Below are positions 47,801-55,094 of a DNA stretch of 64,000 bases, one piece after another (positions within the stretch are counted from its first letter, which is position 1; each line of letters begins with the position of its first letter). Source of the DNA: Paenibacillus thiaminolyticus (GTDB lineage: Bacteria; Bacillota; Bacilli; Paenibacillales; Paenibacillaceae). The DNA is taken from the NCBI RefSeq assembly GCF_007066085.1, contig NZ_CP041405.1, positions 6,355,501-6,419,500 on the forward strand, given 5' to 3'. Below the pieces are notes generated by a model that was not told the origin of the DNA, searched no databases, and worked only from the letters and a program-made list of their open reading frames with translations. A program made the position numbers and the translations under genes.

Positions 47801-47952
47801 AGCTGTTGGCGAAGAGCGCGACCGGCGGAATCGGGCTCAAAAATATTGATTACCGATTGCGGCAGCTGTTCGGCACGGGCATATCGGTGCGCAGCGCCCC
47901 GATGGAGGGGACCTGCGTCAAATTTTGTATTCCGTGCGAGACAGATAACTAA
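44839..47952 (+). CDS. 7TM hybrid sensor with two kinase modules, first inactive
   Basis: A 1037-residue sensor. A signal-like first helix and an outer jelly-roll domain (7TMR-DISM extracellular type, residues about 30-200) precede seven helices (about 210-405). A HisKA/HATPase module follows, but its H-box reads ATAKELKTPL with Lys439 where the His belongs. Its N-box (LLHNAVKNT) and DSGGGM loop are kept. A receiver (about 712-830) has Asn760 where Asp is phosphorylated (VLLNLMMSGMSG), though DDD and Lys are kept. The C-terminal LytS-type kinase is intact (QIKPHFIFNTLN, His851; IVENAVHHG; GGIGLKN). Only the last module can autophosphorylate. A strong hairpin ends the operon. Confidence 0.9.
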   Translation: MAKRYVVRLVFALVTILYVVLAGGFFRECEAFPKPVQGVLDLSGSGWEQEGLIKLKGEWEFYPDRIFSNASQIAALGAKPVFIQVPGPWRIDSAWTGPRPFSTYGTYRLRIILDNSSEQIFSFYVKSIMSSHSMIVNGLRIGSSGLSPDDFHSNTLYNTSYVAYAHTNSNVIDLMIQIDRSDSVWHGAITRPISFGLPQQVNLERNLELMLEMGILLTLLLGAFHTILIYLFRLPQPGWQYFVLFCMSAIVFVLIFGERWGAMLFPMLSFYWRYKLMIVTSIGMNLFLLLYASRRRRCYVHPQIAQFAAYVSMLGTVAVFLVKHTRGIIAVSAVTHGIFLALYLYLFYRLVRGSLVAGKTFPFLLTIAFAAGGFAVYGGVFGVHESLYWWYLNFIIFICVLVFLQARQHYAAYRREKELAEALANHRRSNEEFMAATAKELKTPLLAITNLAQSLLEGNRGNLSVKQEEDLHIVVFVAKHMTRLVSDLQDWSELKEGRMLIHVKVLDLRRTVTAVIEITRYITMPRDIVICNKLDDNLPPVLADEQRLMQIMSQLLHNAVKNTKKGTVTVSALALKEAVEVRISDSGGGMTQAEMEGIFDAYEQDVPHRSSFFDRRLGLNVTKRLVELHGGTIGVTSAIGRGSTFYFRLPIAEQQQGDEGELMRKEDGKAAIPVRMPLEYQEQFGWEIAEEIVFDAPSPSFTVDEIGEACILIVDDDPIHQKVLENLLSPDRFRLTTVSSGEEALLQIRHIRNWDLVLLNLMMSGMSGLEVCRRIREMHSLFELPVLMLTGRGRTDDALAAYSAGANDFVAKPIDSAELRARVRTLLLMKHSANERFRMEMAFLQAQIKPHFIFNTLNSLVSLSEDDPEQMRELLVEFSNYLRQSFRFDNVEPLVPLERELQLVRSYLYIEKIRFGDRLQFTIDLPESHRLRIPPLSIQPIVENAVHHGIMKRMGGGTIHIRVYAEDKHYCIEVCDDGVGISADRQEQLLAKSATGGIGLKNIDYRLRQLFGTGISVRSAPMEGTCVKFCIPCETDN

Positions 47953-47955
47953 GCA

Positions 47956-47996
47956 GGGGGCTGCCTTAAGGTTTTGTTGACCTTAAGGCAGCCCCC
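47956..47996. terminator. 16-bp perfect hairpin, bidirectional terminator
   Basis: GGGGGCTGCCTTAAGG pairs fully with CCTTAAGGCAGCCCCC around a nine-base loop. It lies between the sensor gene and a convergent small gene. T-rich sequence follows only loosely. Confidence 0.75.
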
Positions 47997-48004
47997 AAGC
48001 TATT

Positions 48005-48187
48005 TTATCGATGCAATTGAACGATTCGTTCAAGGTCAGGAGTGACAGGGATATCATCATTTTTCTTTTTTTGTGCTGCCCGTCTCATTTGATGATAATG
48101 GCGCTTGCACAAATTTTTCGCATAGTGACGTTCCTTGCAGCCTTCTTCACTGCACAATCGTTGTGTTGCCATTCTAGGTCTGCCCAT
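48005..48187 (-). CDS. Small Cys/His zinc-binding protein
   Basis: A 60-residue basic protein. The centre reads CSEEGCKERHYAKNLCKRHY, a C-x4-C-x9-C-x2-H pattern that should hold one zinc ion, followed by a Lys/Arg-rich helix. Similar short domains occur in phage-related and HNH-associated proteins and probably bind nucleic acid. AGGGGAGG lies seven bases before the ATG on the minus strand. Function unknown. Confidence 0.7.
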   Translation of the reverse strand: MGRPRMATQRLCSEEGCKERHYAKNLCKRHYHQMRRAAQKKKNDDIPVTPDLERIVQLHR

Positions 48188-48553
48188 GAGTACCTCCCCT
48201 TTTGACTATGTATTTATACCTAATTGTAGATGTTAAGAATGAACAATTTCTGAACGAAATAAGCCAAAAGATACTGGAAAACATAAAAAAAGGATTTATT
48301 TGAATAAAAATTTAAACTTTTTTTATATCGTTAACTATAATAATAAGTTTTTCAGTTGTCCTTTTACAAGGAGTAAATAAAAAGTTGTGGTTCCAAGGTC
48401 TCTGGAAACGGGTGTTCCCAAAATATGCCTTTGGTTTTGGATCGGCAGGTGCGATTCGAGGTTTCCCCTGGCCGCAATTTCTGATAGGATAGTTCGTGGA
48501 AGCCTTTCCACAATAAATATTAGAGGCGATGGATGAAAGAGAGGTGCAGTGCG
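48188..48553 (+). promoter_or_regulatory. AT-rich intergenic region before the GH85 gene
   Basis: This 360-bp gap is much more AT-rich than its surroundings near 48230-48350 and has TTGAAT- and TATAAT-like words but no unique promoter call. No gene is supported. Confidence 0.3.
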
Positions 48554-51373
48554 ATGAGTGCAGATTATTCATCACGCAGCAGCAATGACAAGCAGCATGT
48601 ACTGGAAGATTGGTCAGCGGCCCGGGAGACACCGAAAGGTCCGGGGCAGCCATACCTCCATGGCTACAATGCCAAGGAATTGAAAGCGTGGTCACCCGAC
48701 ACGGATCCGTATGCCCGCTTTTTTCGCTCACGGGTGCCGCTCGCGAAGCGGATAGAACCGTTCGCCCCGACTCAAGCGCATCCCGCGCTAACGTATCAGG
48801 CGAAGGTGATGAACTTGTCCGCCGATTATGACAAGGAGGAATGGTTCGGTGCCTACCGCTATAATGACAGCTTCAGCAGGAATGTCCTGAAGTTCTGGCA
48901 GTACCAAGATATTTATGCGGCATGGCATGGGCTGCCGGTATATGGTTCACCGGAGGAGGAGCGGCAATACGGCGTCGTGAATCTTCCGAATCCGGCGTAT
49001 ACCGACGCCGCGCACCGCAACGGCGTCATTAGCCTGGGCGGCTGGTTCTGGCCGCGTGACACCGATTTCGGCGAGCTGGTCGAGGAGACGGAAGACGGAC
49101 GCTTCCCGGTAGCCGACAAAATGATAGAGATGGCGGAGTATTTCGGGTTCGACGGCTATTTCGTCAACCAGGAGGCAAGCATTAGTGAAGAGCATGCCGC
49201 CCAACTGATGAAGATGCTGAAATATATGCGCGAGAGCGGGCTGTACTTCAGCTGGTACGATAGTCTGGCGCCGAATGGCGAATTGCAATATATCAATTTC
49301 TTCAATGAGATGAATGCGCCATGGGTTCTGGACCAGCGGGACGGCCGCCAGCCGAACGACAGCATATTCATTAACTACGCTTACACGCCGGAGCGGCTAG
49401 AGAAGAGCAATGCTTATGCGAAGGAGATTCGACTTGATCCGTACGAAGCGCTTTTTTCCGGTGTGGAAAATGATAAGTTCCGCTTCGAGCGCGGCAATGA
49501 GCTGAAATCCATTTTCCGGGATGACGAGGCCCGCACCCCGCGTACGAGCGTGGCGCTGTTCGGCACCGACATGGTATGGCACCGCGGACCGAATCCGTCG
49601 GATCCGAAGATGCAGCAATATATTGAGCACCGCGAGCGCATTTACTGGTCTGGCGCCAAAGGCAATCCTGCACGCAGCGGACGCGGCATCGGCTCGGAAG
49701 GAGAGAGCTGGGACGGATTGGCGCATTTTATACCGGAGCGTTCAGTTATCGGTTCGTATCCGTTTGTCACGCGCTTCAACAACGGGCATGGGCTCGCCTT
49801 CTTCTTGAACGGAGAAGTGGCAAGCCGCACAGGCTGGAACAATGTCAGCGCTCAAGAACTGCTTCCGACTTGGCAGTGGTGGGTTGCTTCCGCAGGGAAT
49901 CCGCTTGCCGTAGATTATGATTACAGCACAGCGTGGAATGGCGGCTCGTCTATCATTGCAGAAGGACTGCTGGAACCGGGAAGCAGCGCAGACATTCGCC
50001 TGTACAAGACGGATTTGCCGACAGACATGGACGTATTGTTATCGCTAACCTGCAAGCTCGGCTGGTCATATGCCGGGAATCATTCGCAGGCTAACGAGGT
50101 GGACTCAGATTTAGTACAGCTCTACATGCTCTTATATTATCAGGACGAGCCGGAGACGCCGGAAGTGTTGTCTTTCGATACGGCGCCTGGCAGAGATTGG
50201 ACTACGCTTGCGAAGCGGCTTGCCAGTGGGGTGAAGCGCCGGATCGCCGCCATTGGAGTCCGCATCGCGTCCCTAGCGGAGAAAAGCGTCGCCGTCAAGG
50301 TGAACCTGGGTGAACTGAAGCTGACCGCGGAAGCGGCACAATTGCCAGTGCTGAATGCCCCAGCCGGCTTCCAAGTAGAACAGGCATACTTCAGCGAGGA
50401 GCAGGCCTCCCTCATATTGTCCTGGAAATTCGCTGATGAAAGTGTTATCGATAACTTATGGTATTACGATCTATACCGTGTGAAGGGCGGGGAGCGGGAA
50501 GCGATAGGCAGAATCTTCGATGACGTGTACTACGTCAAATCCGTAGAGCGGCTCGGAGAGAACGAGCTTACCTTCGAAGCGGTGGCCGTGAACACAGAAG
50601 GAGTTGCAGGACAGCCGGCCGTCGCCGTATGGTCGTGGGGAGACGGCGAAGCCGTCGATGCTCCAACTGGGCCGCATCCGGCAGAGAGCCTGCAGCCTCA
50701 ATTCAACACGGAAGAGGATATTGTGATCGAGCCAGGCTGGAGCCGGTATTTGAATATTCGCGTCGAGCCGGCGTGGGCGGATAATCTGTCACTGATATGG
50801 ACCTCCAGCAATGAGCGCGCCGTGACCGTCAATGAGCGCGGCCAGATTACGGCCGTGGCACCGGGCGAGGCGGTTGTCACTGCGGCTACGGGTAACCTGG
50901 GTGGCCAAAAGGGCCCATCGCTGCAAATGAAAGTGAGTGTCGTAGCGCCAGGAGCGGCTCCGGAAGGCGGCGTCACGCTGGAAGCGGAGCAATACAACCG
51001 CTCGAACGGGCTGTTCATCCCAGGCACATATGTGCATGTACGCGATTTGCATTTTGCCAACTGGATGGCGTTCGATGATGTCGATTTCGGTGCGGAAGGC
51101 GTGAGCCGCATTACCGTACGCGCCGCCGTCTTGACGGAAGAGACTCGAATGTTGATCCACATCGGCGATGCGGAAGGTCCGCTGGTTGCGGATATGGAGC
51201 TGCCGTTGAAGGACGGTAAGTTGGCTCCGTTCTATCATAACTACTCGATGGAGTTGGCTCAACCGCTTACCGGGCGTCAGACGATCTATGTCACCTTCCA
51301 GAACCCGAATATCCGCCGTTGGCAGATCCGGGATACGGGGATTGCGGACATCGATTGGATCCACTTTTCATAA
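48554..51373 (+). CDS. GH85 endo-beta-N-acetylglucosaminidase
   Basis: A 939-residue enzyme that cuts the chitobiose core of N-glycans. The catalytic TIM barrel (about residues 30-380) shows GVISLGGWFWPR, the NQE pair (Asn205 and Glu207 in GYFVNQEAS, where Asn positions the acetamido group and Glu is the acid) and FSWYDSLAPNG. A beta-sandwich follows, then a BIG2-like Ig domain (TSSNERAVTVNERGQITAVAPG) and a CBM6-like domain to the end. No signal peptide is visible. ATG 48554 is preferred for the GAGAGGTG upstream; the ATG at 48533 adds seven residues and no signal either. Confidence 0.92.
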   Translation: MSADYSSRSSNDKQHVLEDWSAARETPKGPGQPYLHGYNAKELKAWSPDTDPYARFFRSRVPLAKRIEPFAPTQAHPALTYQAKVMNLSADYDKEEWFGAYRYNDSFSRNVLKFWQYQDIYAAWHGLPVYGSPEEERQYGVVNLPNPAYTDAAHRNGVISLGGWFWPRDTDFGELVEETEDGRFPVADKMIEMAEYFGFDGYFVNQEASISEEHAAQLMKMLKYMRESGLYFSWYDSLAPNGELQYINFFNEMNAPWVLDQRDGRQPNDSIFINYAYTPERLEKSNAYAKEIRLDPYEALFSGVENDKFRFERGNELKSIFRDDEARTPRTSVALFGTDMVWHRGPNPSDPKMQQYIEHRERIYWSGAKGNPARSGRGIGSEGESWDGLAHFIPERSVIGSYPFVTRFNNGHGLAFFLNGEVASRTGWNNVSAQELLPTWQWWVASAGNPLAVDYDYSTAWNGGSSIIAEGLLEPGSSADIRLYKTDLPTDMDVLLSLTCKLGWSYAGNHSQANEVDSDLVQLYMLLYYQDEPETPEVLSFDTAPGRDWTTLAKRLASGVKRRIAAIGVRIASLAEKSVAVKVNLGELKLTAEAAQLPVLNAPAGFQVEQAYFSEEQASLILSWKFADESVIDNLWYYDLYRVKGGEREAIGRIFDDVYYVKSVERLGENELTFEAVAVNTEGVAGQPAVAVWSWGDGEAVDAPTGPHPAESLQPQFNTEEDIVIEPGWSRYLNIRVEPAWADNLSLIWTSSNERAVTVNERGQITAVAPGEAVVTAATGNLGGQKGPSLQMKVSVVAPGAAPEGGVTLEAEQYNRSNGLFIPGTYVHVRDLHFANWMAFDDVDFGAEGVSRITVRAAVLTEETRMLIHIGDAEGPLVADMELPLKDGKLAPFYHNYSMELAQPLTGRQTIYVTFQNPNIRRWQIRDTGIADIDWIHFS

Positions 51374-51386
51374 GCTGGCACAGGCT

Positions 51387-51424
51387 GCCGGCCCTGGACA
51401 TGAATCCAGGGTTGGCGGCTTTCT
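51387..51424 (+). terminator. Terminator after the GH85 gene
   Basis: GCCGGCCCTGGA pairs with TCCAGGGTTGGCGGC (with a bulge) around CATGAA, followed by TTTCTT. Confidence 0.7.
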
Positions 51425-51499
51425 TGATGTATAGGGAGAGAATCGCACTTAGGAGTTGTTTGTCGAAGCTAGGAGCTTCCTTTTCGAGTCCTTTTCGTC

Positions 51500-51530
51500 A
51501 CTCTCCCCTCGACTCAGCTTATAGCGGCGC
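51500..51530. repeat. Dispersed intergenic repeat, copy 3
   Basis: ACTCTCCCCTCGACTCAGC followed by TTATAGCGGCGCGG matches copies near 7091 and 28406. Confidence 0.45.
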
Positions 51531-51716
51531 GGCATGATGACTGTATAGTCGGAACGTTAGCTGTCACCGATGCCCTTCATACCAACCTACCTAGTAAAGC
51601 GTCTTTTCTCCGGCATGCACAAAGCTCCTACTTCATAACAAGTTCGCATGACCCTATGTGAAATCACAAAACAAAGCTCATATAAAACAGCAGGAACACA
51701 AAGAACAAGCCCTTAT

Positions 51717-51970
51717 GACTCGAAGTAGTATCATCACAAATAAGGCAAGCCCATCTGACTGATGTAGTATCGGAATAAGTCAAGCTCATCTGACTCGATG
51801 TAATATCGGAATAAGTCAAGCTCATCTGACTCGATGTAGTATCGGAATAAGCTAAGCTCAACTGACTCGACGAAATATCGAAATATGCTAAGATCAACTG
51901 CTCGATGTAATATCGCAAATAAGGCAAGCTCAACTGACTCCATATAACATCGCAAAATAACGTAAACTCA
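51717..51970. repeat. Seven tandem 35-36-bp repeats
   Basis: Units start at 51717, 51757, 51792, 51828, 51864, 51900 and 51935. The consensus is GACTCGATGTAGTATCGGAA followed by TAAGTCAAGCTCATCT. Units drift toward the ends. There are no unique spacers, so it is not a CRISPR array. The minus strand is open across it and would give 12-residue repeats, but no start site or family supports a protein. The rest of 51425-52135 holds no gene. Confidence 0.8.
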
Positions 51971-52135
51971 TACAAAAAGCGGGAACACAAAAATAATAGA
52001 AGCACGTATGAGACTATAGAAAATCGCGAAAATAGAGGAGGCTCATATTACCGAAAAATCGGAAATCAAGCAGGCTCTTATGACAATGGGAGCTAACGGG
52101 ATATAGGAGTTCATAAGGTGCATAAGAGCGTCAAA

Positions 52136-53053
52136 TTAAGCAGCCTTCCGGTTGTATGGCTGACTACGAAGAGAATGTATGGAGTGGCCAGGAAGGAGTG
52201 GCCGGATTGCTATCGACATGCACAGATGAAGAAGCCGCTGCATGGTACAGGCCTGCTCAACGAGGGCATTATATCGAAAGCAATATTCGTCCAAATATGC
52301 CTGCAAATACTTTGATCCAATCCCGTGAAATGTATCGTTCATCCAGCGCCAAGCTTGACGGAAGGTCTGATATAAGCGACTGTTCCGGCGTACTTGGATA
52401 TGGAAGCGGTTGATATAGGTTTCGTCTGCATTTTCCGCATGCCACGTTGCAAAATGGTCACAGCCGATTGGCAGCAAAAGTTTTTTGCTACAATGTTTTG
52501 GATCGACTTTCTTCATTTTTAATTTGCCAGTATGGGTTGAAGAACCCGTCACCGACTCTGCGATAATCAATGGACATTCTTTCGGATGAAGCTGGATGGG
52601 AGACAAGATTGAATGTCCGTAGAACGCCACAATGCCCTGAACAATGCCGGGAAGGGGGTGATTGGCGTCGTTGTGACTGATTACAGCTCTAATCTTATGC
52701 AGGATTAACCAAGCTGTCTTGTAGGTGACTTGTATGATCGAGCGCAGTTGAACAGCGTTAATTCCTGCATCTGAACGGGAGACGAGCCACAGCGCGATAA
52801 GCCACTTCCGTAGAGACGTGCGGCTGCCCTCCATGATGGTTCCCGTTGTGATGGAGGCCTGATATCCGCAGGCGCTGCATTGATGGAGAGGGAGGCGGCG
52901 GGTTTGGATGAGATAGGCACGACGATGACTGCACCGAGGGCAGACAAAGCCTTGTGGCCATTTCAACTGGGTTAGAAATGCAGCACAGGCTGATTCCGTA
53001 GGGAATTGGCGCTCTAATTGCTCCACACTCTCGATTGACTCCCAATTGCACAT
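52136..53053 (-). CDS. IS1595-like (ISXO2-type) transposase
   Basis: A 305-residue protein with an N-terminal zinc ribbon (CPRCSHRR, then CSACGYQ) and helical LRKWLIALWLVSR, as in IS1595 transposases. It ends in a FHGIGSKYLQAYLDEYCFRYN segment typical of the family. The usual first catalytic motif (VEVDET) is not seen; GIVAFYGHS stands in its place, so activity is uncertain. No terminal inverted repeats were found. AAGGAGG lies eight bases before the ATG at 53053. A promoter with two LexA-type boxes drives it. Confidence 0.75.
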   Translation of the reverse strand: MCNWESIESVEQLERQFPTESACAAFLTQLKWPQGFVCPRCSHRRAYLIQTRRLPLHQCSACGYQASITTGTIMEGSRTSLRKWLIALWLVSRSDAGINAVQLRSIIQVTYKTAWLILHKIRAVISHNDANHPLPGIVQGIVAFYGHSILSPIQLHPKECPLIIAESVTGSSTHTGKLKMKKVDPKHCSKKLLLPIGCDHFATWHAENADETYINRFHIQVRRNSRLYQTFRQAWRWMNDTFHGIGSKYLQAYLDEYCFRYNALVEQACTMQRLLHLCMSIAIRPLLPGHSIHSLRSQPYNRKAA

Positions 53054-53091
53054 CAAGACAACCTCCTTATCTTTCTGAAATATAGAAGCGA

Positions 53092-53147
53092 ATAAGAACG
53101 AATGTTCCTGATAGTTTGATTATACCGAACATTCGTTCTTATGTCTA
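53092..53147 (-). promoter_or_regulatory. Transposase promoter flanked by two LexA-type boxes
   Basis: On the minus strand TAGACA (53147-53142) and TATAAT (53124-53119) are spaced by 17 bp. GAACGAATGTTC (53127-53138 read on minus) fills the spacer and GAACATTCGTTC (53096-53107 on minus) lies after the -10. Both fit the Gram-positive LexA core GAAC-N4-GTTC, and together they make a 16-bp inverted repeat. SOS control is inferred. Confidence 0.6.
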
Positions 53148-53307
53148 GCGTTAATCGGTAATTCAAGGAAAATCCTCATCTTTCAGATCGTGCACTATCC
53201 TTGATGACCATATCACTTCACTATCCCCTTAAGACAGGAAGCAGGCTTAAGTTCGCCAGCAAATAGTAAAGAACATATAACCTAAGTTAAAAGGGGACTG
53301 ATGCAAC

Positions 53308-53492
53308 GGGATAGTGAAGATAAGAGCGTCAGGATGATAGGTGACAATCCGATAGGAGCTGAGATGATGGGGTGCAGCAAAAAGAATATTAAGGTGATAC
53401 TCAACAGAGCGGTATTAAACTGAATGGATGGGATAGTGAATATAAGAGCGCGAAGATGATAGGTAACGATTCAATAGGGACAGAGATGATGG
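53308..53492. repeat. Diverged 63-bp direct repeats with GGGATAGTGA
   Basis: Copies at 53308-53370 and 53430-53492 both read GGGATAGTGAAGATAAGAGC or a close variant and end in GAGATGATGG. They differ at roughly a fifth of positions. A further GGATAGTGAAAACAAG follows. They belong to the same GGGATAGTGA family seen near 8.2 and 28.6 kb. Confidence 0.65.
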
Positions 53493-53530
53493 ATAGTGAA
53501 AACAAGGGCACCAAGTTGAGGGGGAACGGT

Positions 53531-54292
53531 GAAAAAGAGCTGAGGCAGTGGGGCACGAATCGTATTGTTTTGTCCGGGATCAGATACCGAATAGTGTCGA
53601 GCGTCAGGGGTGTCACTGCAGGACTAGAGTTTTGAGCAAGGAGGAGTAATTTTGGAGATGGTTAGGGAGTGCCAGGAGGAGATTCAGGAGTTTTTGGCGC
53701 ACGGGATGGGAGTGAAGTAATGAAAGGTAAATTTACCCTATGATAGGAATTGTTTCACTTGAAAAATTTGCTTAAATGGATGAAAAAACGCAATCGCGGA
53801 TGAAAACGGAGGAAAAGTTCTGTTTTAACGGCGGAAGACAGCGTATTTTGTTCGTTTTGTCGATTTGCAACGCTTTAATTTCATTTCGCTTTTTAATAGA
53901 ATGAAGGTAACGATCGACTAAGATCGCTTGGTCCTCACTTGATTCGATGAATGAGTTGTCCCTCCTTCACCTAATGCTCGTTCATCATTGTTCGTTCTTC
54001 TCTTCACGGCTTGAAGCCGATTCTTTTAGACAATGGTTTGCAACTCGATAACCTCATTGCAGCCAACCCTTTTGCGATATCAGATATCATTGAATCATTT
54101 CCAACAACGGCAGCTTAGACTGCCTTACTTTGCCGTTCAGACATGTAAGGGAGACGCCTGAAGCTGTTCACCCAGTGTATTTAAATTCAAAAAGAGACGG
54201 AAATTTATGGGCGGTTTTCATTAAAAATGAAGTGTCCATTTCTTTTGCGGGCACATTTTCATCAGGATGAAAAAGGAACGGGAGGAGCATAT
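53531..54292 (+). other. Gene-free region before the urease cluster
   Basis: About 760 bp without a supported gene. A poly-purine stretch and several TTGTTCG words occur, but no clear TnrA/GlnR site, riboswitch or complete promoter could be picked by eye. It presumably holds the urease promoter. Confidence 0.4.
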
Positions 54293-54595
54293 ATGAGATT
54301 GACACCTCGGGAACAGGAAAAGCTGATGATTGTGGTCGCAGCCGATCTGGCCCGCAGACGCAAAGATCGCGGCTTGAAGTTGAATTATCCGGAGGCTATC
54401 GCTTTGATTACATATGAAATTATCGAAGGCGCGCGGGATGGAAAAACCGTCGCGAAGTTAATGAGTGAGGGCGCGACCATCCTTACAAGGGATGATGTTA
54501 TGGATGGGATAGCGGAAATGATTCCTGATATTCAGGTTGAAGCGACGTTCCCTGACGGAACGAAGCTGGTCACGGTGCATGAGCCGATACGTTAA
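54293..54595 (+). CDS. ureA: Urease gamma subunit
   Basis: A 100-residue structural subunit of urease, which hydrolyses urea to ammonia and carbamate. Family segments are [31 protein letters not shown] and [23 protein letters not shown]. Length is standard. The ATG at 54293 has GGGAGG upstream; the longer upstream frame is not conserved. It is the first gene of ureABCEFGD and lies 112 bp before ureB. Confidence 0.96.
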   Translation: MRLTPREQEKLMIVVAADLARRRKDRGLKLNYPEAIALITYEIIEGARDGKTVAKLMSEGATILTRDDVMDGIAEMIPDIQVEATFPDGTKLVTVHEPIR

Positions 54596-54707
54596 GTCTG
54601 GAATGGACCGCTACGGTAGGTCCTGCATAGCGATGCGGTGGTCCGGCATGGGGAGTGAGAGTGGAAATGCCGCTTGTATCCTGTTCACATTGAAGGAGGA
54701 GTAAAGC

Positions 54708-55094
54708 TTGATACCAGGTGAGTTTATTTTACGGAGAGATGAAATCGTTTGCAATGAGGGACGCAGCACGATTACCGTCTCGGTGCTGAATCTCGGGGAC
54801 CGGCCGATTCAAGTCGGATCGCATTTTCATTTCTATGAAGCGAACAGCGCGCTTCAATTTGAACGGGAGCTGGCCTACGGCATGCATCTCAATATTCCGT
54901 CAGGCGCAGCCGTCCGCTTCGAGCCAGGGGACCGGAAGGATGTTGAACTCGTGCCATTTACGGGAACGCGGCATGTATATGGTTTGAACAACAAGACGGA
55001 TGGATCGCTGGATGAGCGGGTTGTGTTGAATACGATTGGCAAAGATTTCGAGCAGCGTGAGTCCGAGATAAAGAAGAAGGAGACATTATCATGA
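54708..55094 (+). CDS. ureB: Urease beta subunit
   Basis: A 128-residue beta subunit. The start [18 protein letters not shown] and the [12 protein letters not shown] motif are diagnostic, and GTRHVYGLN sits near the end of the conserved part. A Lys/Glu-rich tail of about 20 residues follows. It starts at TTG with AAGGAGGA seven bases upstream and overlaps ureC by four bases (ATGA), so the two are translated together. Confidence 0.96.
   Translation: MIPGEFILRRDEIVCNEGRSTITVSVLNLGDRPIQVGSHFHFYEANSALQFERELAYGMHLNIPSGAAVRFEPGDRKDVELVPFTGTRHVYGLNNKTDGSLDERVVLNTIGKDFEQRESEIKKKETLS

Noticed and set aside
51717-51970. CRISPR array
   Set aside because: The 35-36-bp units are contiguous with no unique spacers, and no cas genes are in the window.
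51664-52005. 113-residue repeat protein on the minus strand
   Set aside because: The frame exists only because the repeat period is near a multiple of three; there is no ribosome binding site or family.
53531-54292. GlnR/TnrA site before the urease genes
   Set aside because: Nitrogen control is likely, but no TGTNAN7TNACA-like dyad could be read convincingly.
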